A DNA stretch of 64,000 nucleotides from Trinickia dabaoshanensis (GCF_002879885.1 NZ_PNYA01000029.1:38055-102054); one strand, 5' to 3'. Positions 18,671-27,012 are shown, counted from the first letter of the stretch. The notes: a model not told the origin generated them from the sequence alone. Translations and numbers: made by a program.

Positions 18671-18702
18671 TGCGCTCCGGATACGGTTAAGAACTTGGAC
18701 AT

Positions 18703-18747
18703 GAAAATAATTTTTCGCCACAATAGCCTCGACGAAAATACATTTTC
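18703..18747. promoter_or_regulatory. Pair of 14-bp RpiR-type operator candidates
   Basis: Two sites, GAAAATAATTTTTC (18703-18716) and GAAAATACATTTTC (18734-18747), share arms GAAAAT and ATTTTC. Their start-to-start distance is 31 bp, about three helical turns, so dimers or a tetramer would bind on one face. They lie between the divergent rpiR operon and the racemase gene, in an AT-rich patch unlike its surroundings. Confidence 0.65.
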
Positions 18748-18765
18748 ATTAGGGACAACCCTAAT
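18748..18765. promoter_or_regulatory. Perfect inverted repeat ATTAGGG-ACAA-CCCTAAT
   Basis: A 7-bp perfect inverted repeat with a 4-base loop directly abutting the second RpiR-like site and 25 bp before the racemase ATG. It could be a second operator or a leader hairpin. Confidence 0.5.
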
Positions 18766-18790
18766 CCACCCTCACCGATTCGGCATCTCG

Positions 18791-19600
18791 ATGAACACTG
18801 ACCCGCTCCAGCCACCCGGCGCGCGCATCGTGTCCGGCCTTTCATCCGCTGAGCCGCGGGAGCGGCTACGGGCCCGCCATCCCGTCGGCATCCTCGGCGG
18901 CATGGGACCTGCCGCGGGCGTCGATTTCGTGCGCTTGTTCCTCTCCGCATGCGAGCGCTGTTTGCGCGAGCACGGCACGCCGATCGTCGATCAGGCGTTC
19001 CCCGAGCACTGGCTCGCACAGATTCCGGTGGTGGACCGCAGCCGGGCCTTGCTCGATCCGAATGCGCCGCAGCCGCTGGAAGGCATGTCGGTGGCAATCG
19101 GGCGGCTCGTTGGCTTAGGCGCACGCACCGTGGCAGTCGCATGCAATACCGCGCATGCGTGGCAGGCGGCGTTGCAGCGCGAACAGCCAGACGTCGAACT
19201 GCTGCATATCGCGAGGGAAACGGCCGCGCATCTGCGCGCGTCCGGCGTTATGTCGGCGATGCTGCTGGCGACGGAGGGCACGTATCGGATGGCGCTCTAT
19301 CAGGATGCGTTCGATGCGTGCGGGATTCGCTGCGTACTGCCCGCGACTCGGGAGCGCGGCGCGCTGATGGAAGGGATTTACGACGGCGTGAAGGCAGGCA
19401 GGCTCGATCTCGCGCGCGCGCGATTCGCGGCTGTTGGGCGCGTGTTGTATGAACAGCACGGCGACTTGCCGATGGTGATGGCGTGCACGGAGATTCCGCT
19501 CGCGATGCCCTTCATCGACGAAGCACGGGATTGGAGGCTGGTGGACCCGGCTGAGGTGCTGGCGCTGGCATTGGCACGCCGGGCCTATGGGTTGGTTTGA
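18791..19600 (+). CDS. Aspartate/glutamate (amino acid) racemase family protein
   Basis: A 269-residue member of the Asp/Glu/hydantoin racemase family, which interconverts L- and D-amino acids without cofactor using two cysteines. The start RHPVGILGGMGPAAGVDF is diagnostic. The first catalytic Cys is in VAVACNTAHAW, the second in VMACTEIPLAM. The ATG at 18791 fits the domain start. The open frame reaches 32 codons further upstream through the operator region, which I reject. It is divergent from the peptide operon with a shared control region. An aspartate racemase fits with isoaspartyl peptidase and D-aminopeptidase: D-Asp from damaged or peptidoglycan-type peptides would enter metabolism. 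Confidence 0.9.
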   Translation: MNTDPLQPPGARIVSGLSSAEPRERLRARHPVGILGGMGPAAGVDFVRLFLSACERCLREHGTPIVDQAFPEHWLAQIPVVDRSRALLDPNAPQPLEGMSVAIGRLVGLGARTVAVACNTAHAWQAALQREQPDVELLHIARETAAHLRASGVMSAMLLATEGTYRMALYQDAFDACGIRCVLPATRERGALMEGIYDGVKAGRLDLARARFAAVGRVLYEQHGDLPMVMACTEIPLAMPFIDEARDWRLVDPAEVLALALARRAYGLV

Positions 19601-19634
19601 TCCCGATCGTTTGAGTTCTGAGGGACGGGCGAGA

Positions 19635-19667
19635 CTCTCGGCGCCGCGGCGAGCACCGCGCCGAGAG
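19635..19667. terminator. Bidirectional hairpin between convergent genes
   Basis: CTCTCGGCGC faces GCGCCGAGAG, a perfect 10-bp stem with a GC-rich 13-base loop, 34 bp after the racemase stop and just beyond the end of the convergent MXKDX gene. There is no T-tract, so intrinsic termination would be weak, but the position is right for both genes. Confidence 0.55.
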
Positions 19668-19680
19668 CCGTGACCGAGGC

Positions 19681-19899
19681 TCAGTTGCCCATCGCGCCCG
19701 ACGCTTCGTGCTTCATGCCCATCGCGTCACTCTTCTTGTGGGGCATGCGCTTCATCTTCTTTTTGCCCATCGGTTGCTGGGACATCGTCCCGCTCGCCAT
19801 TTCCGTATTGGACATCGCGCCGCTCGCCGCCTGCGCGAATACACCCGATGCGCTAAGCCCAAGCACGGCGGCAAGCATCGCTACGATCGTCTTTTTCAT
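19681..19899 (-). CDS. Pentapeptide MXKDX-repeat secreted small protein
   Basis: A 72-residue protein. A signal peptide (MKKTIVAMLAAVLGLSASGVFA, cut after about residue 22) is followed by a Met-, Ser-, Lys- and His-rich tail with repeats of the form M-x-K/S-x-x (GAMSNTEMASGTMSQQPMGKKKMKRMPHKKSDAMGMKHE). This matches the MXKDX-type small periplasmic proteins common in Burkholderia, whose function is not established. Met and His spacing suggests metal binding, possibly copper. It is monocistronic, convergent with the racemase and has an AAGGAGG-type site before the ATG. Confidence 0.82.
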   Translation of the reverse strand: MKKTIVAMLAAVLGLSASGVFAQAASGAMSNTEMASGTMSQQPMGKKKMKRMPHKKSDAMGMKHEASGAMGN

Positions 19900-20023
19900 G
19901 AAATTCCTCCTTGGTGTTGTGACAGCCGGATAGAGGGTGATGCCGGAATGACGTCACGCAGGCGGCACACTCGTTGTGCCTCCACGCTCGACCTCCGTCG
20001 GCGCGCCTTGGGACCGCGTGGCC

Positions 20024-20812
20024 TCAAGAGCCGCCGAACCAGTTGTACCCCTGATCGCTCCAATAGCCGCCGGGGTACGTATTCGTCACGAATATCTCCA
20101 TGATGTGCTTCGGATTCTTATAGCCCAGCTTGGTGGGAATCCGCAGCTTCATCGGGAAGCCGTATTTCGGGGGCAACGTCTGGCCGTCGTATTGAAACGT
20201 GAGCAACGTCTGCGGGTGCAGCGCGCTGGCCATGTCGATACTCTCGTAGTAATCGTCGGCGCATTTGAAGCCGACGTACTTTGCGCTCGTGTCCGCTCCC
20301 ACGCGACGAAGAAAATCCGAGAACGGCGTGCCGCCCCAATGTCCGATCGCGCTCCAGCCTTCGACGCAAATATGCCGCGTGATCTGTTCGGCGTGAGGTA
20401 GCGCATAGAGCTCCGGCAGCGTCCAGCTACGTTTGCCTTTGATCAGGCCGCTCAATTGCAACATGAAACCGTCCGCGTCCACGTCGGGTACTTCGTCGAT
20501 GGTGTAGTAGGCGTTGAACGGGAACGGCCGCGTAAGCTGCGCCTCGTCGTAGGTGGGCGCCAGCCGCGTGGGATCGAACAGCCATGCCTGGATGCGATCG
20601 TTCATGCGCGACACGCTCAGCAAAAATGCGTTGACGGACTTTTCGTCGGTCAGCGAGCAGCCCGTCAGCATCAACAGGCCGCCCAGCGTCAACACGCGCT
20701 TGCCGAACGCGCGACGCGACGGCAATGCCAATTCGCGCTGCGCGTCGGCCAGGATCGTCTGCGTGTCCAGCGAGGGCTTGCGCGCGACAGTACGGTCGTT
20801 GGGTTGCGTCAT
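20024..20812 (-). CDS. Tat-exported molybdopterin oxidoreductase (sulfite-oxidase/MsrP fold)
   Basis: A 262-residue protein of the sulfite-oxidase-like molybdopterin family. The N-terminus carries a twin-arginine pattern, SRRAFGKRVLTLGGLLMLTGCS, ending in a lipobox with C52, so it should be a Tat-exported lipoprotein. The molybdenum-ligating cysteine is C149 in RHICVEGWSAIGHWGG. C-terminal motifs include PKYGFPMKLRIPTKLGYKNPKHI, also family-typical. I use the ATG at 20812 with AAAGGAG upstream, which removes six codons from the longest frame. It is 36 bp downstream of a cytochrome b gene, which is the likely electron partner in place of MsrQ. Substrate unknown: methionine sulfoxide, sulfite or another oxide. 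Confidence 0.88.
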   Translation of the reverse strand: MTQPNDRTVARKPSLDTQTILADAQRELALPSRRAFGKRVLTLGGLLMLTGCSLTDEKSVNAFLLSVSRMNDRIQAWLFDPTRLAPTYDEAQLTRPFPFNAYYTIDEVPDVDADGFMLQLSGLIKGKRSWTLPELYALPHAEQITRHICVEGWSAIGHWGGTPFSDFLRRVGADTSAKYVGFKCADDYYESIDMASALHPQTLLTFQYDGQTLPPKYGFPMKLRIPTKLGYKNPKHIMEIFVTNTYPGGYWSDQGYNWFGGS

Positions 20813-20848
20813 GGCCGGCTCCTTTTCCACGAATCTCGAGACATAGGC

Positions 20849-21487
20849 CTATCGGCCTCGCAGCATGGCGATCAGCGAGCGCGGCACGAGCACGACCATC
20901 ACGACGTGGACGACCAAGAACGCTGCCAGGAATGTCATTGCACAAAAATGCACGATCCGCGCCGAGTCGTAGCCGCCCATCAAGGCACGCAGCAATGGAA
21001 ACTGCACGGACTTCCAAATCGCCAGCCCGGAAAGCACGAGCACGACGAGATCGACGATGACCGCCACGTAGGCCAGCTTTTGCACGGCGTTGTAATGGGA
21101 CAGGTCGGCATGGGAGAGCTTGCCCGTCAATGCGCGCCATAGATCGAGCCCGACGGCACTCGGCGAAAGCGGGAAAAAACGCGAGAACAAACGCCCGCTC
21201 AGGACGCTGAGCACGAGGTACACGATGCCGTTGGCCATCAGCAGCCACATCGCGGCGAAATGCCACTGCAGCGCGCCGGCCAGCCAACCGCCCAGCGTGA
21301 TCGACATCGGGAACATGAAGCGCGGGAAGATCGGCGAGGCGTCGTAGATCTGCCACCCCGAAAGCATCATGACGATCGCCGCGAGCGCATTGAGCCAGTG
21401 CGTCGCGCGTACCCAGCCGGGTTGAATGAGCTCACTCCGGCGCGCCGGAGCGGGGGTTTCGTGCGCGCTCAAGTGTGGAGCAGCCAT
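20849..21487 (-). CDS. Cytochrome b561-type membrane electron carrier
   Basis: A 212-residue membrane cytochrome b with about four to five helices. RATHWLNALAAIVMMLSGWQIY holds the first haem histidine in a typical HWxNxxA motif; others are in LQWHFAAMWLL, LSHYNAVQKLAYV and ARIVHFCAMTFLAAFLVVHVVMVVL. This is the Ni-hydrogenase/formate-type cytochrome b fold. A GGGAGGGT ribosome site lies 6-7 bases before the ATG. It is upstream of and co-directional with the Mo protein, so the two likely form an electron-transfer pair from quinol to the periplasmic enzyme. It is distinct from MsrQ in sequence pattern. Confidence 0.85.
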   Translation of the reverse strand: MAAPHLSAHETPAPARRSELIQPGWVRATHWLNALAAIVMMLSGWQIYDASPIFPRFMFPMSITLGGWLAGALQWHFAAMWLLMANGIVYLVLSVLSGRLFSRFFPLSPSAVGLDLWRALTGKLSHADLSHYNAVQKLAYVAVIVDLVVLVLSGLAIWKSVQFPLLRALMGGYDSARIVHFCAMTFLAAFLVVHVVMVVLVPRSLIAMLRGR

Positions 21488-22003
21488 GGCATACCCTCCC
21501 GTCAGTCAGTGTCCGCCGGCAGAGTCGCGCGAGGGCATACCATGTCCTCCCGCCGCCAGCCGCCCGGTGCGAGATCGACGGCCCCAAACACTTCGCCCGA
21601 GGTGCCGTCTTCCCCGGACGCCGCCGCACCGAACCGGTCGACCGCGGATGCCGAAGCGGGGGACTTTCGGTGTGTAGATAGTAGGCGATGAACCGCGCGC
21701 CGCAAGCTCGCGCCGCGCGATCCGACTCGATCGCACCGGGTTGTCTCCGATATACGCCGAGGAGAGGGAAATGGATGCAGACGCCCACGAGCGCGTCACG
21801 CCTCGATGCCTGGGCGGGCTAGACGCGCCCGCATCGCGAATAGGGGGTGCCTATACGGATTTCTTTTTTTGATCTGACGATACCCTGACACGCTACCGCT
21901 GCCCTTCGCGCGAGCACTTGATCCGCATCAACGCGCGCACACGGAATGGCGGCTTTAATCGACCGGAGGTGCGCTTATCTCCCATTTCCGTGAGGCCAAG
22001 TGA
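21488..22003. other. 516-bp divergent intergenic region
   Basis: No convincing gene. Short frames on the minus strand between 21500 and 21800 lack ribosome sites and family-like sequence. The region must hold the promoters of the cytochrome b operon (minus) and the Nramp gene (plus); a T-rich stretch at about 21861-21869 is the only AT-rich patch I noticed. Confidence 0.55.
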
Positions 22004-23305
22004 ATGGACGTCGACCGAGCGTCGCGCAGCGGCGCGTTTCGGGTGCTCTGGGAGCGCCTGAAAGAGCACCCTCTGTCGCGGCTCGGGCCGGGGCTGATCA
22101 CCGGCGTGGCCGACGACGATCCAAGCGGCATCGCCACGTATTCGCAGGCAGGCGCTCAATTCGGCTTGAACATGCTTTGGACGATGCCGATCGCCTTCCC
22201 GTTGATGGCCGCGATCCAGTCGATGTGCGCGAACCTTGGCCGCGTAACCGGCAAGGGACTTGCCGCGAATATCAAGGCCACTTTCCCGCCCTTCGTACTA
22301 CGCGGTGTCGTGCTGCTACTGCTCGTCGCGAATACCCTTAACATTGCCGCCGATGTCGCGGCCATGGGGGAGGTCGCGGAACTGGTGAGCGGCATCGATC
22401 GACACCTGATGACGTCGATCTTCGTATTCGGCACGCTCTTGCTGCAAATGTTCATCCCGTATCACCGCTACGTCTTCTTTTTGAAGTGGCTGACGGTCTC
22501 TCTACTGGCTTACGCGGCGGTGCTATTCACGGTCCACGTTCCGTGGGGCCAGGTGGTATTGCGCACGGTATCGCCCAAGTTCACGCTCGACGCCAGCGCC
22601 GCCGCCGTCGTGGTCGCTGTCTTCGGTACGACTATCAGCCCATACCTCTTTTTCTGGCAGGCATCCGAAGAGGTCGAGGACATGGAGCGACACCACGGCA
22701 CTGTGCCGCTCGTACGGGATGCGCGTGCCGCCGCCGTGGAATTGAGGCGAATTCGGTGGGATACATGGAGCGGGATGCTCTACTCCGACCTCACCGCCTA
22801 TTTCATCATGCTGGCAACCGCCGTCACGCTTCACGTGGCGGGTATAACGGACGTCGACACCGCGGCGCAGGCCGCCAGCGCCTTGCGGCCGCTCGCCGGC
22901 GATCTCGCTTACGTCGTCTTCGCGCTCGGGATTCTCGGTGTGGGCCTGATTGGCGTGCCGGTACTGGCCGGATCCGGGGCCTACGCGCTGTCCGAGGCGA
23001 TGGGGTGGAAGGAGGGGCTCGAGCGAAAGGTGACCGATGCGCGCGGTTTCTACGGCATCATCGCCGTCAGCGTACTTGCCGCGCTCGCTATCCAATATTC
23101 GCCGATCAGCCCGATGAAAGCGCTGTTCTGGAGTGCCGTCATCAACGGCGTCGTCGCCGTGCCGCTGATGGCGGTCATCATCGTGCTCGTTTCAAAGAAG
23201 TCAGTAATGGGCGCTTTCGTTGCAAGTCGTCCGCTGATCGTACTCGGATGGATTGCGACGGCTGTCATGGGCGCGGCTGCCATCGCAATGCTGCTACCCG
23301 GGTAG
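22004..23305 (+). CDS. Nramp-related divalent metal transporter (non-canonical clade)
   Basis: A 433-residue membrane protein with about 11 helices in the Nramp family. Helix 1 reads LGPGLITGVADDDPSGIATYSQAG, keeping the unwound DPxG-type metal site but as DPSG instead of DPGN. The helix-6 site is AVFGTTISPYLFFWQASEE, lacking the MPH motif whose methionine selects transition metals in classical Mn/Fe Nramps. That places it in the Nramp-related group where magnesium or other ions have been suggested. GAGG lies 10 bases before the ATG. It is convergent with the 928-residue gene, with a shared terminator-like hairpin. Confidence 0.88.
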   Translation: MDVDRASRSGAFRVLWERLKEHPLSRLGPGLITGVADDDPSGIATYSQAGAQFGLNMLWTMPIAFPLMAAIQSMCANLGRVTGKGLAANIKATFPPFVLRGVVLLLLVANTLNIAADVAAMGEVAELVSGIDRHLMTSIFVFGTLLLQMFIPYHRYVFFLKWLTVSLLAYAAVLFTVHVPWGQVVLRTVSPKFTLDASAAAVVVAVFGTTISPYLFFWQASEEVEDMERHHGTVPLVRDARAAAVELRRIRWDTWSGMLYSDLTAYFIMLATAVTLHVAGITDVDTAAQAASALRPLAGDLAYVVFALGILGVGLIGVPVLAGSGAYALSEAMGWKEGLERKVTDARGFYGIIAVSVLAALAIQYSPISPMKALFWSAVINGVVAVPLMAVIIVLVSKKSVMGAFVASRPLIVLGWIATAVMGAAAIAMLLPG

Positions 23306-23311
23306 CGAGCA

Positions 23312-23358
23312 CCGCGATTGCCGTTGGGGTCGTTGCGACCGTATGGCGGCAATCGCGG
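23312..23358. terminator. Bidirectional nested hairpin (12-bp stem)
   Basis: CCGCGATTGCCG (23312-23323) and CGGCAATCGCGG (23347-23358) form a perfect 12-bp stem. Its loop contains a second hairpin, GGTCG-TTG-CGACC. It lies 7 bp after the Nramp stop and 20 bp beyond the end of the convergent 928-residue gene. No T-tract on either side. Confidence 0.65.
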
Positions 23359-23377
23359 CTCAAGTGGGCAGCGCGGG

Positions 23378-26164
23378 CTAAGGCAGCTCGTTCAAGTATT
23401 TGTTGGCCTCATCGGGCGACGAAAACACGCCCGCTTTCGCGGCCGCCTGAATTGCGCTCTTGGCCGCTTCCGGCAATCCGTTGTCGTCCTGGCTGATGGA
23501 GCGAACCCAGCGATCGAGATCTTGACTCTGCTGTAGGCGGCTGATGAATTCGGCTTGATAGGCGGCGTCGCTATTGTGCTTCAGCAAACCGCCGATCTGT
23601 TGGTCCGAGAACGGCCCCTGAGCTTCCAACTGAGCCTCGAAATCCGCATCCGCTTTGCGCCTCGCATCAGCCTCGGGGCTGACGAGATCCGGATCGATGA
23701 CTTGCAAGTAAGCTTTGGTGTTCGGGTAGTTCTGACTGATCAGATGAAGAAACTGATTCTTATCGTCGCTCGTCAGCGGAGCCCCACTGGGCCGATCGGC
23801 CAAAATGCCGGCGATCCTGGGATTGTCCTTTTCATAGGCGTCCGCGAGACCCGTGACTTCGGCGCCTTGTGTCCCACCGATCTTAGCGAGGTCGACCAAG
23901 AAGTCCGACTTCGATGAAGTCTGCAACAGTTCGGGATGCGCCTCGCCCAGCGTTTGGATCTCCGAGGGGCTCATGTTCAACGACTCGAGCGCCTTGATCT
24001 GGTCGGGATCGCTGTTGACCAGTGCATCGATGGTTTTGTCATCGAGTCCATCGGTCTGATCCGGCATCCGCGTGCGGTCCAGTCTTCCTTGGTTCTTTCG
24101 CTCATCGGCGACAGTCATGTCGTCCGCCTGCAGTAAATATTTCTTCGTCTCGGCCTTCAGCGCGGATTCTTTTTTAGAACTGTCGATTGCGCCACCTATC
24201 CACTCGAGCGGCGCGGAAATGACAGCCCCTAGACCGGTCAACGCCTGGCCCAAAACCTCCGTGGGGAGAAACGCGGAGAGCCCGCTTCCAACTAGTGCAA
24301 TGACGTCGCCGACGACCGCTCCGGCGTAAAGCGGATCGGATACCGCCTTATTGGCGTCGCCCCAAGCCGCACGCGCGTTCATGATCACACCCACACCGGG
24401 CATGAACTTGCTCACGCTTGATCCAACCGCCGAGTTCCGGATGTAACTCCCGAAGGTGGCCGCATCGGCCGAAAATCTTAAAGCGCCCGCACTGAGTTCG
24501 TCCGTTGCCACGCCCGCGTTGCCCAAGGCTCCTTCCATGCTTTTGATACCGTCCGCGCTGGCGCCGCTGACCGATCTGCCCAAGATCGAAGCAATAGCGA
24601 AGCCGCGCCTTCCATTTCCCATCTGCTTAATCCCGTCGGACAACTTTTCGACGTCGGAAGCATTCGCGTCGCCTTTGATCTCGCTTGCTGCTTTGAAACT
24701 CTTCTTCAGGTTGTTCCAGCCTCTGGCTTCCTTAAAAATCGGTTCGGCCAATTGCAGCAGTGCGTCGGCTGCCGATGCGGAATCACCGTTTTTCTCCACC
24801 AAAAGCTCGCCTTCTGCCGAAGCGATCGTGTCGTCCAGGAAGTTACCGGTATAGCCGGGGAGAGCGCCGAGCGCCTTGCTCGCGGCGGGGTCGTTATTGA
24901 TCGATCCGATGAAACTCAGCGCGGTCGTACCTTGGCCCGTGTACGTCAAATCCTTCAGGCACTCGTAGAGTTGCTTGGCCGAATCCTGCGTCTGCCCCGC
25001 CGCGTAAATCAAATTGTCGCGGTTCGCGTTCATGTAGTCGGCAAGATTCTTCGCGGCTTGGGCTTCGTTTTTGTACACGTCGGCATTGGCGGGTGCCGAC
25101 ATGTAGGCCTTGATGAAGTTCTGTTGCTGTTCCGGGGTGAGCGCGCCGGCTTGCTTAAGTAAGTCGCGCAAGTGAGCGGTGGTTTCCGCCGCTTTTTCCT
25201 GTGCGCGGTTATACGCGCCCAAAGGACTCTTGCCGCTTGCCAGGTAATTTTGCAGACCATCGGCGGCAGCATTGCGGATGGGCTGAGCCATGTCGCGCAG
25301 CTTGTTGCTGCTCGAACCGTCCAATTGGTCCGCCAAGGAGCGGGCAAATCTCATATCGATCTTTCCACCGTTCCCGTTCGCCGCGTCCACGATCGACTGG
25401 GCCAACACCCCTTGGGAACCGTCATGGCCGGCCAAGACGTTAACGGCGCCGTAGTCCTTCGTGTAGTAGCCCGCCACCTCATCGATTATCGATTGGGCTT
25501 GGGGGCCGTCTCCGATCGAACTCAAAACGTCCTGCAGTGTCTCGAACGCGGCCTCGCCGGCCGGTAGTTTCACCTTTGCAATATCTTCGATCGTCGGCAA
25601 GCTAGCTTGCGTGACGGCGGCCGCCAACTCGGGCGGCAGGCCCGCGATCGACGCTTGTAGCCTTTGGGCCGCATCCCGCGCCCGCTCCGGTTCCTCTGCG
25701 ATCGACGCCGCGTCGGCTCCTTGGTAGGGTTTGGCGACGTTTTGTGCCGCTTGATTGATCCAGTTCTTGACGCTCGGGTCGGCCAGCAGGGCACGGATGA
25801 TCGCGGGACGCGCCACAGGATCAGTCGAATAGCGCTGCAAGATGTCTTGGCCCGGTAGGGCATTCCCACTACTTTTGGCGGCTGGGTCACTCAGTTCACT
25901 TTCGATGGCTTTATCCAACGCAGCCTCGGCTTCGTCTCCATGCCAAGCAAGAAGGTCCTGCCGAAGTGCTGCATTGCGCGGCGCATTGCGCATGGTGTCG
26001 TCCACTCCACTGACGGCCGCGTCATAGGCGGCGATCGCGGCGTCCGTCGCGGTTTGTATTCCCGACCCTGTATCGTTCGGGCTCACCGGTATCGTGCGAG
26101 CCGGCATCACAGGTGGATGGAAATCGTAGTCGATGAAACCGCCCGAGGTATCGATGCGTGGCAT
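23378..26164 (-). CDS. 928-residue orphan protein of unknown function, possible secreted translocator or effector
   Basis: I do not recognise this protein. It has no signal peptide and starts MPRIDTSGGFIDYDFHPPVMP after a GGAG ribosome site 8 bases upstream. Residues 1-600 are hydrophilic, Ala/Asp/Gln-rich and probably mostly helical. Around 590-670 there are glycine-rich hydrophobic segments (KFMPGVGVIMNARAAWGD, LYAGAVVGDVIALVGSGLSAFL, GLGAVISAPLEWIGG). The last 260 residues are again hydrophilic with many DP and SP turns. This layout, with few cysteines, a hydrophobic waist and a lone gene, recalls type III secretion translocator/effector proteins such as HrpK or HrpF, but no secretion genes are nearby and no PIP box is visible. 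It looks compositionally less GC-rich than its neighbours, hinting at transfer. Confidence 0.85.
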   Translation of the reverse strand: MPRIDTSGGFIDYDFHPPVMPARTIPVSPNDTGSGIQTATDAAIAAYDAAVSGVDDTMRNAPRNAALRQDLLAWHGDEAEAALDKAIESELSDPAAKSSGNALPGQDILQRYSTDPVARPAIIRALLADPSVKNWINQAAQNVAKPYQGADAASIAEEPERARDAAQRLQASIAGLPPELAAAVTQASLPTIEDIAKVKLPAGEAAFETLQDVLSSIGDGPQAQSIIDEVAGYYTKDYGAVNVLAGHDGSQGVLAQSIVDAANGNGGKIDMRFARSLADQLDGSSSNKLRDMAQPIRNAAADGLQNYLASGKSPLGAYNRAQEKAAETTAHLRDLLKQAGALTPEQQQNFIKAYMSAPANADVYKNEAQAAKNLADYMNANRDNLIYAAGQTQDSAKQLYECLKDLTYTGQGTTALSFIGSINNDPAASKALGALPGYTGNFLDDTIASAEGELLVEKNGDSASAADALLQLAEPIFKEARGWNNLKKSFKAASEIKGDANASDVEKLSDGIKQMGNGRRGFAIASILGRSVSGASADGIKSMEGALGNAGVATDELSAGALRFSADAATFGSYIRNSAVGSSVSKFMPGVGVIMNARAAWGDANKAVSDPLYAGAVVGDVIALVGSGLSAFLPTEVLGQALTGLGAVISAPLEWIGGAIDSSKKESALKAETKKYLLQADDMTVADERKNQGRLDRTRMPDQTDGLDDKTIDALVNSDPDQIKALESLNMSPSEIQTLGEAHPELLQTSSKSDFLVDLAKIGGTQGAEVTGLADAYEKDNPRIAGILADRPSGAPLTSDDKNQFLHLISQNYPNTKAYLQVIDPDLVSPEADARRKADADFEAQLEAQGPFSDQQIGGLLKHNSDAAYQAEFISRLQQSQDLDRWVRSISQDDNGLPEAAKSAIQAAAKAGVFSSPDEANKYLNELP

Positions 26165-26641
26165 TTAGTTCTCCAAAACGATTCGCCCCGTCGCGGGCGA
26201 ACAGGGTCCCCCGCACCGGTGAGCTGGAATGAGCAAGCACTATGGAATTAGCCTTTAATTAGCAGTGGATGACCCACGCCAACGGCCGTTGTTCGCAAAC
26301 TTATTTATTGATTTGATATCGCCACTCGTTTTGACGATCATTCTCGCCCTAATAAGTGGAAACGTTTACGACTATAGTTTTGGCTATAAACTAATTTGAT
26401 GCCGCCTCGAATTTCCGTAGTCTCGGCGTAATATCCGGAGGGGCAGGTGTAATGTCTACGGGCGTCGCGGGCCGGGCCTGCTAAAAGTGGTAGCCGCAGG
26501 CCCGGATCGACAATGAGGGAGAGAGTGGATGACCCGCAGCACGCGCTTTCTTCTCCACCGTTGATAAGCGCCCGATTATGCTAAATGCGTGAAGCTTGCC
26601 ATCGCCCAACCAGCGCGACGTTGCAACGCCTCGCGCGAACC
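26165..26641. other. 477-bp AT-rich intergenic region
   Basis: Holds the promoter of the 928-residue gene and the 3' end of the sugar operon. It is strikingly AT-rich at 26240-26420. An AAACGTTT palindrome is at 26360-26367 and near-repeats CTATAGTTT and CTATAAACT follow. I see no gene in it. Confidence 0.55.
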
Positions 26642-26983
26642 CTATCGCTGCTGCTGCAAATCGAATATTCGATCCATCGTCACCCACTTTTGTCCCGTGG
26701 GCGTCCAAGGGGTGGGGGCTTGAAACTCCCACATCAACGTTTCCCATTGTCGAACCACGGGATTGCTCGACGCCGCTTGGGCCATTCGATCGGCGTCGTA
26801 GACGGCATCGTCCGTCTCCATGATCATAAACAGCCGGGTGCCCAAGCGATAGATTTCCATACTCGAGACGCCGTGCTCTCGTATATGGCCGACGACCTCG
26901 GGCCAAACGTCCCGATGAAACACCTCGTAGCGGGAGATGAGTTCGGGATCGTCTTTCAAGTCCAACGCAAGGCAGTAGCGCAT
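26642..26983 (-). CDS. L-sugar mutarotase (RhaM family)
   Basis: A 113-residue protein of the RhaM/FucU-like dimeric alpha-beta-barrel family that interconverts the anomers of L-rhamnose and related L-sugars. Family patterns are RYCLALDLKDDPELISRYEVFHRDVWPEV with the conserved histidine, SSMEIYRLGTRLFMIMETDD and WETLMWEFQAPTPW with the closing TMDRIFDL. Length matches E. coli RhaM (104). It is the last gene of the L-sugar operon, 29 bp after the reductase. If the pathway substrate is L-galactose, it would speed conversion to the anomer oxidised by the aldo/keto reductase. Confidence 0.88.
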   Translation of the reverse strand: MRYCLALDLKDDPELISRYEVFHRDVWPEVVGHIREHGVSSMEIYRLGTRLFMIMETDDAVYDADRMAQAASSNPVVRQWETLMWEFQAPTPWTPTGQKWVTMDRIFDLQQQR

Positions 26984-27012
26984 GGTCCTCTTCTCGTCCT
27001 AATCTTCGATTG

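Noticed and set aside
26358..26370. LacI-type operator (AAACGTTT palindrome)
   Set aside because: Eight-base core only, with no LacI-family gene in the window.
26165..26480. A PIP/hrp box (TTCG-N16-TTCG) before the 928-residue gene
   Set aside because: I looked for TTCG pairs on the minus strand and found none at the required spacing.
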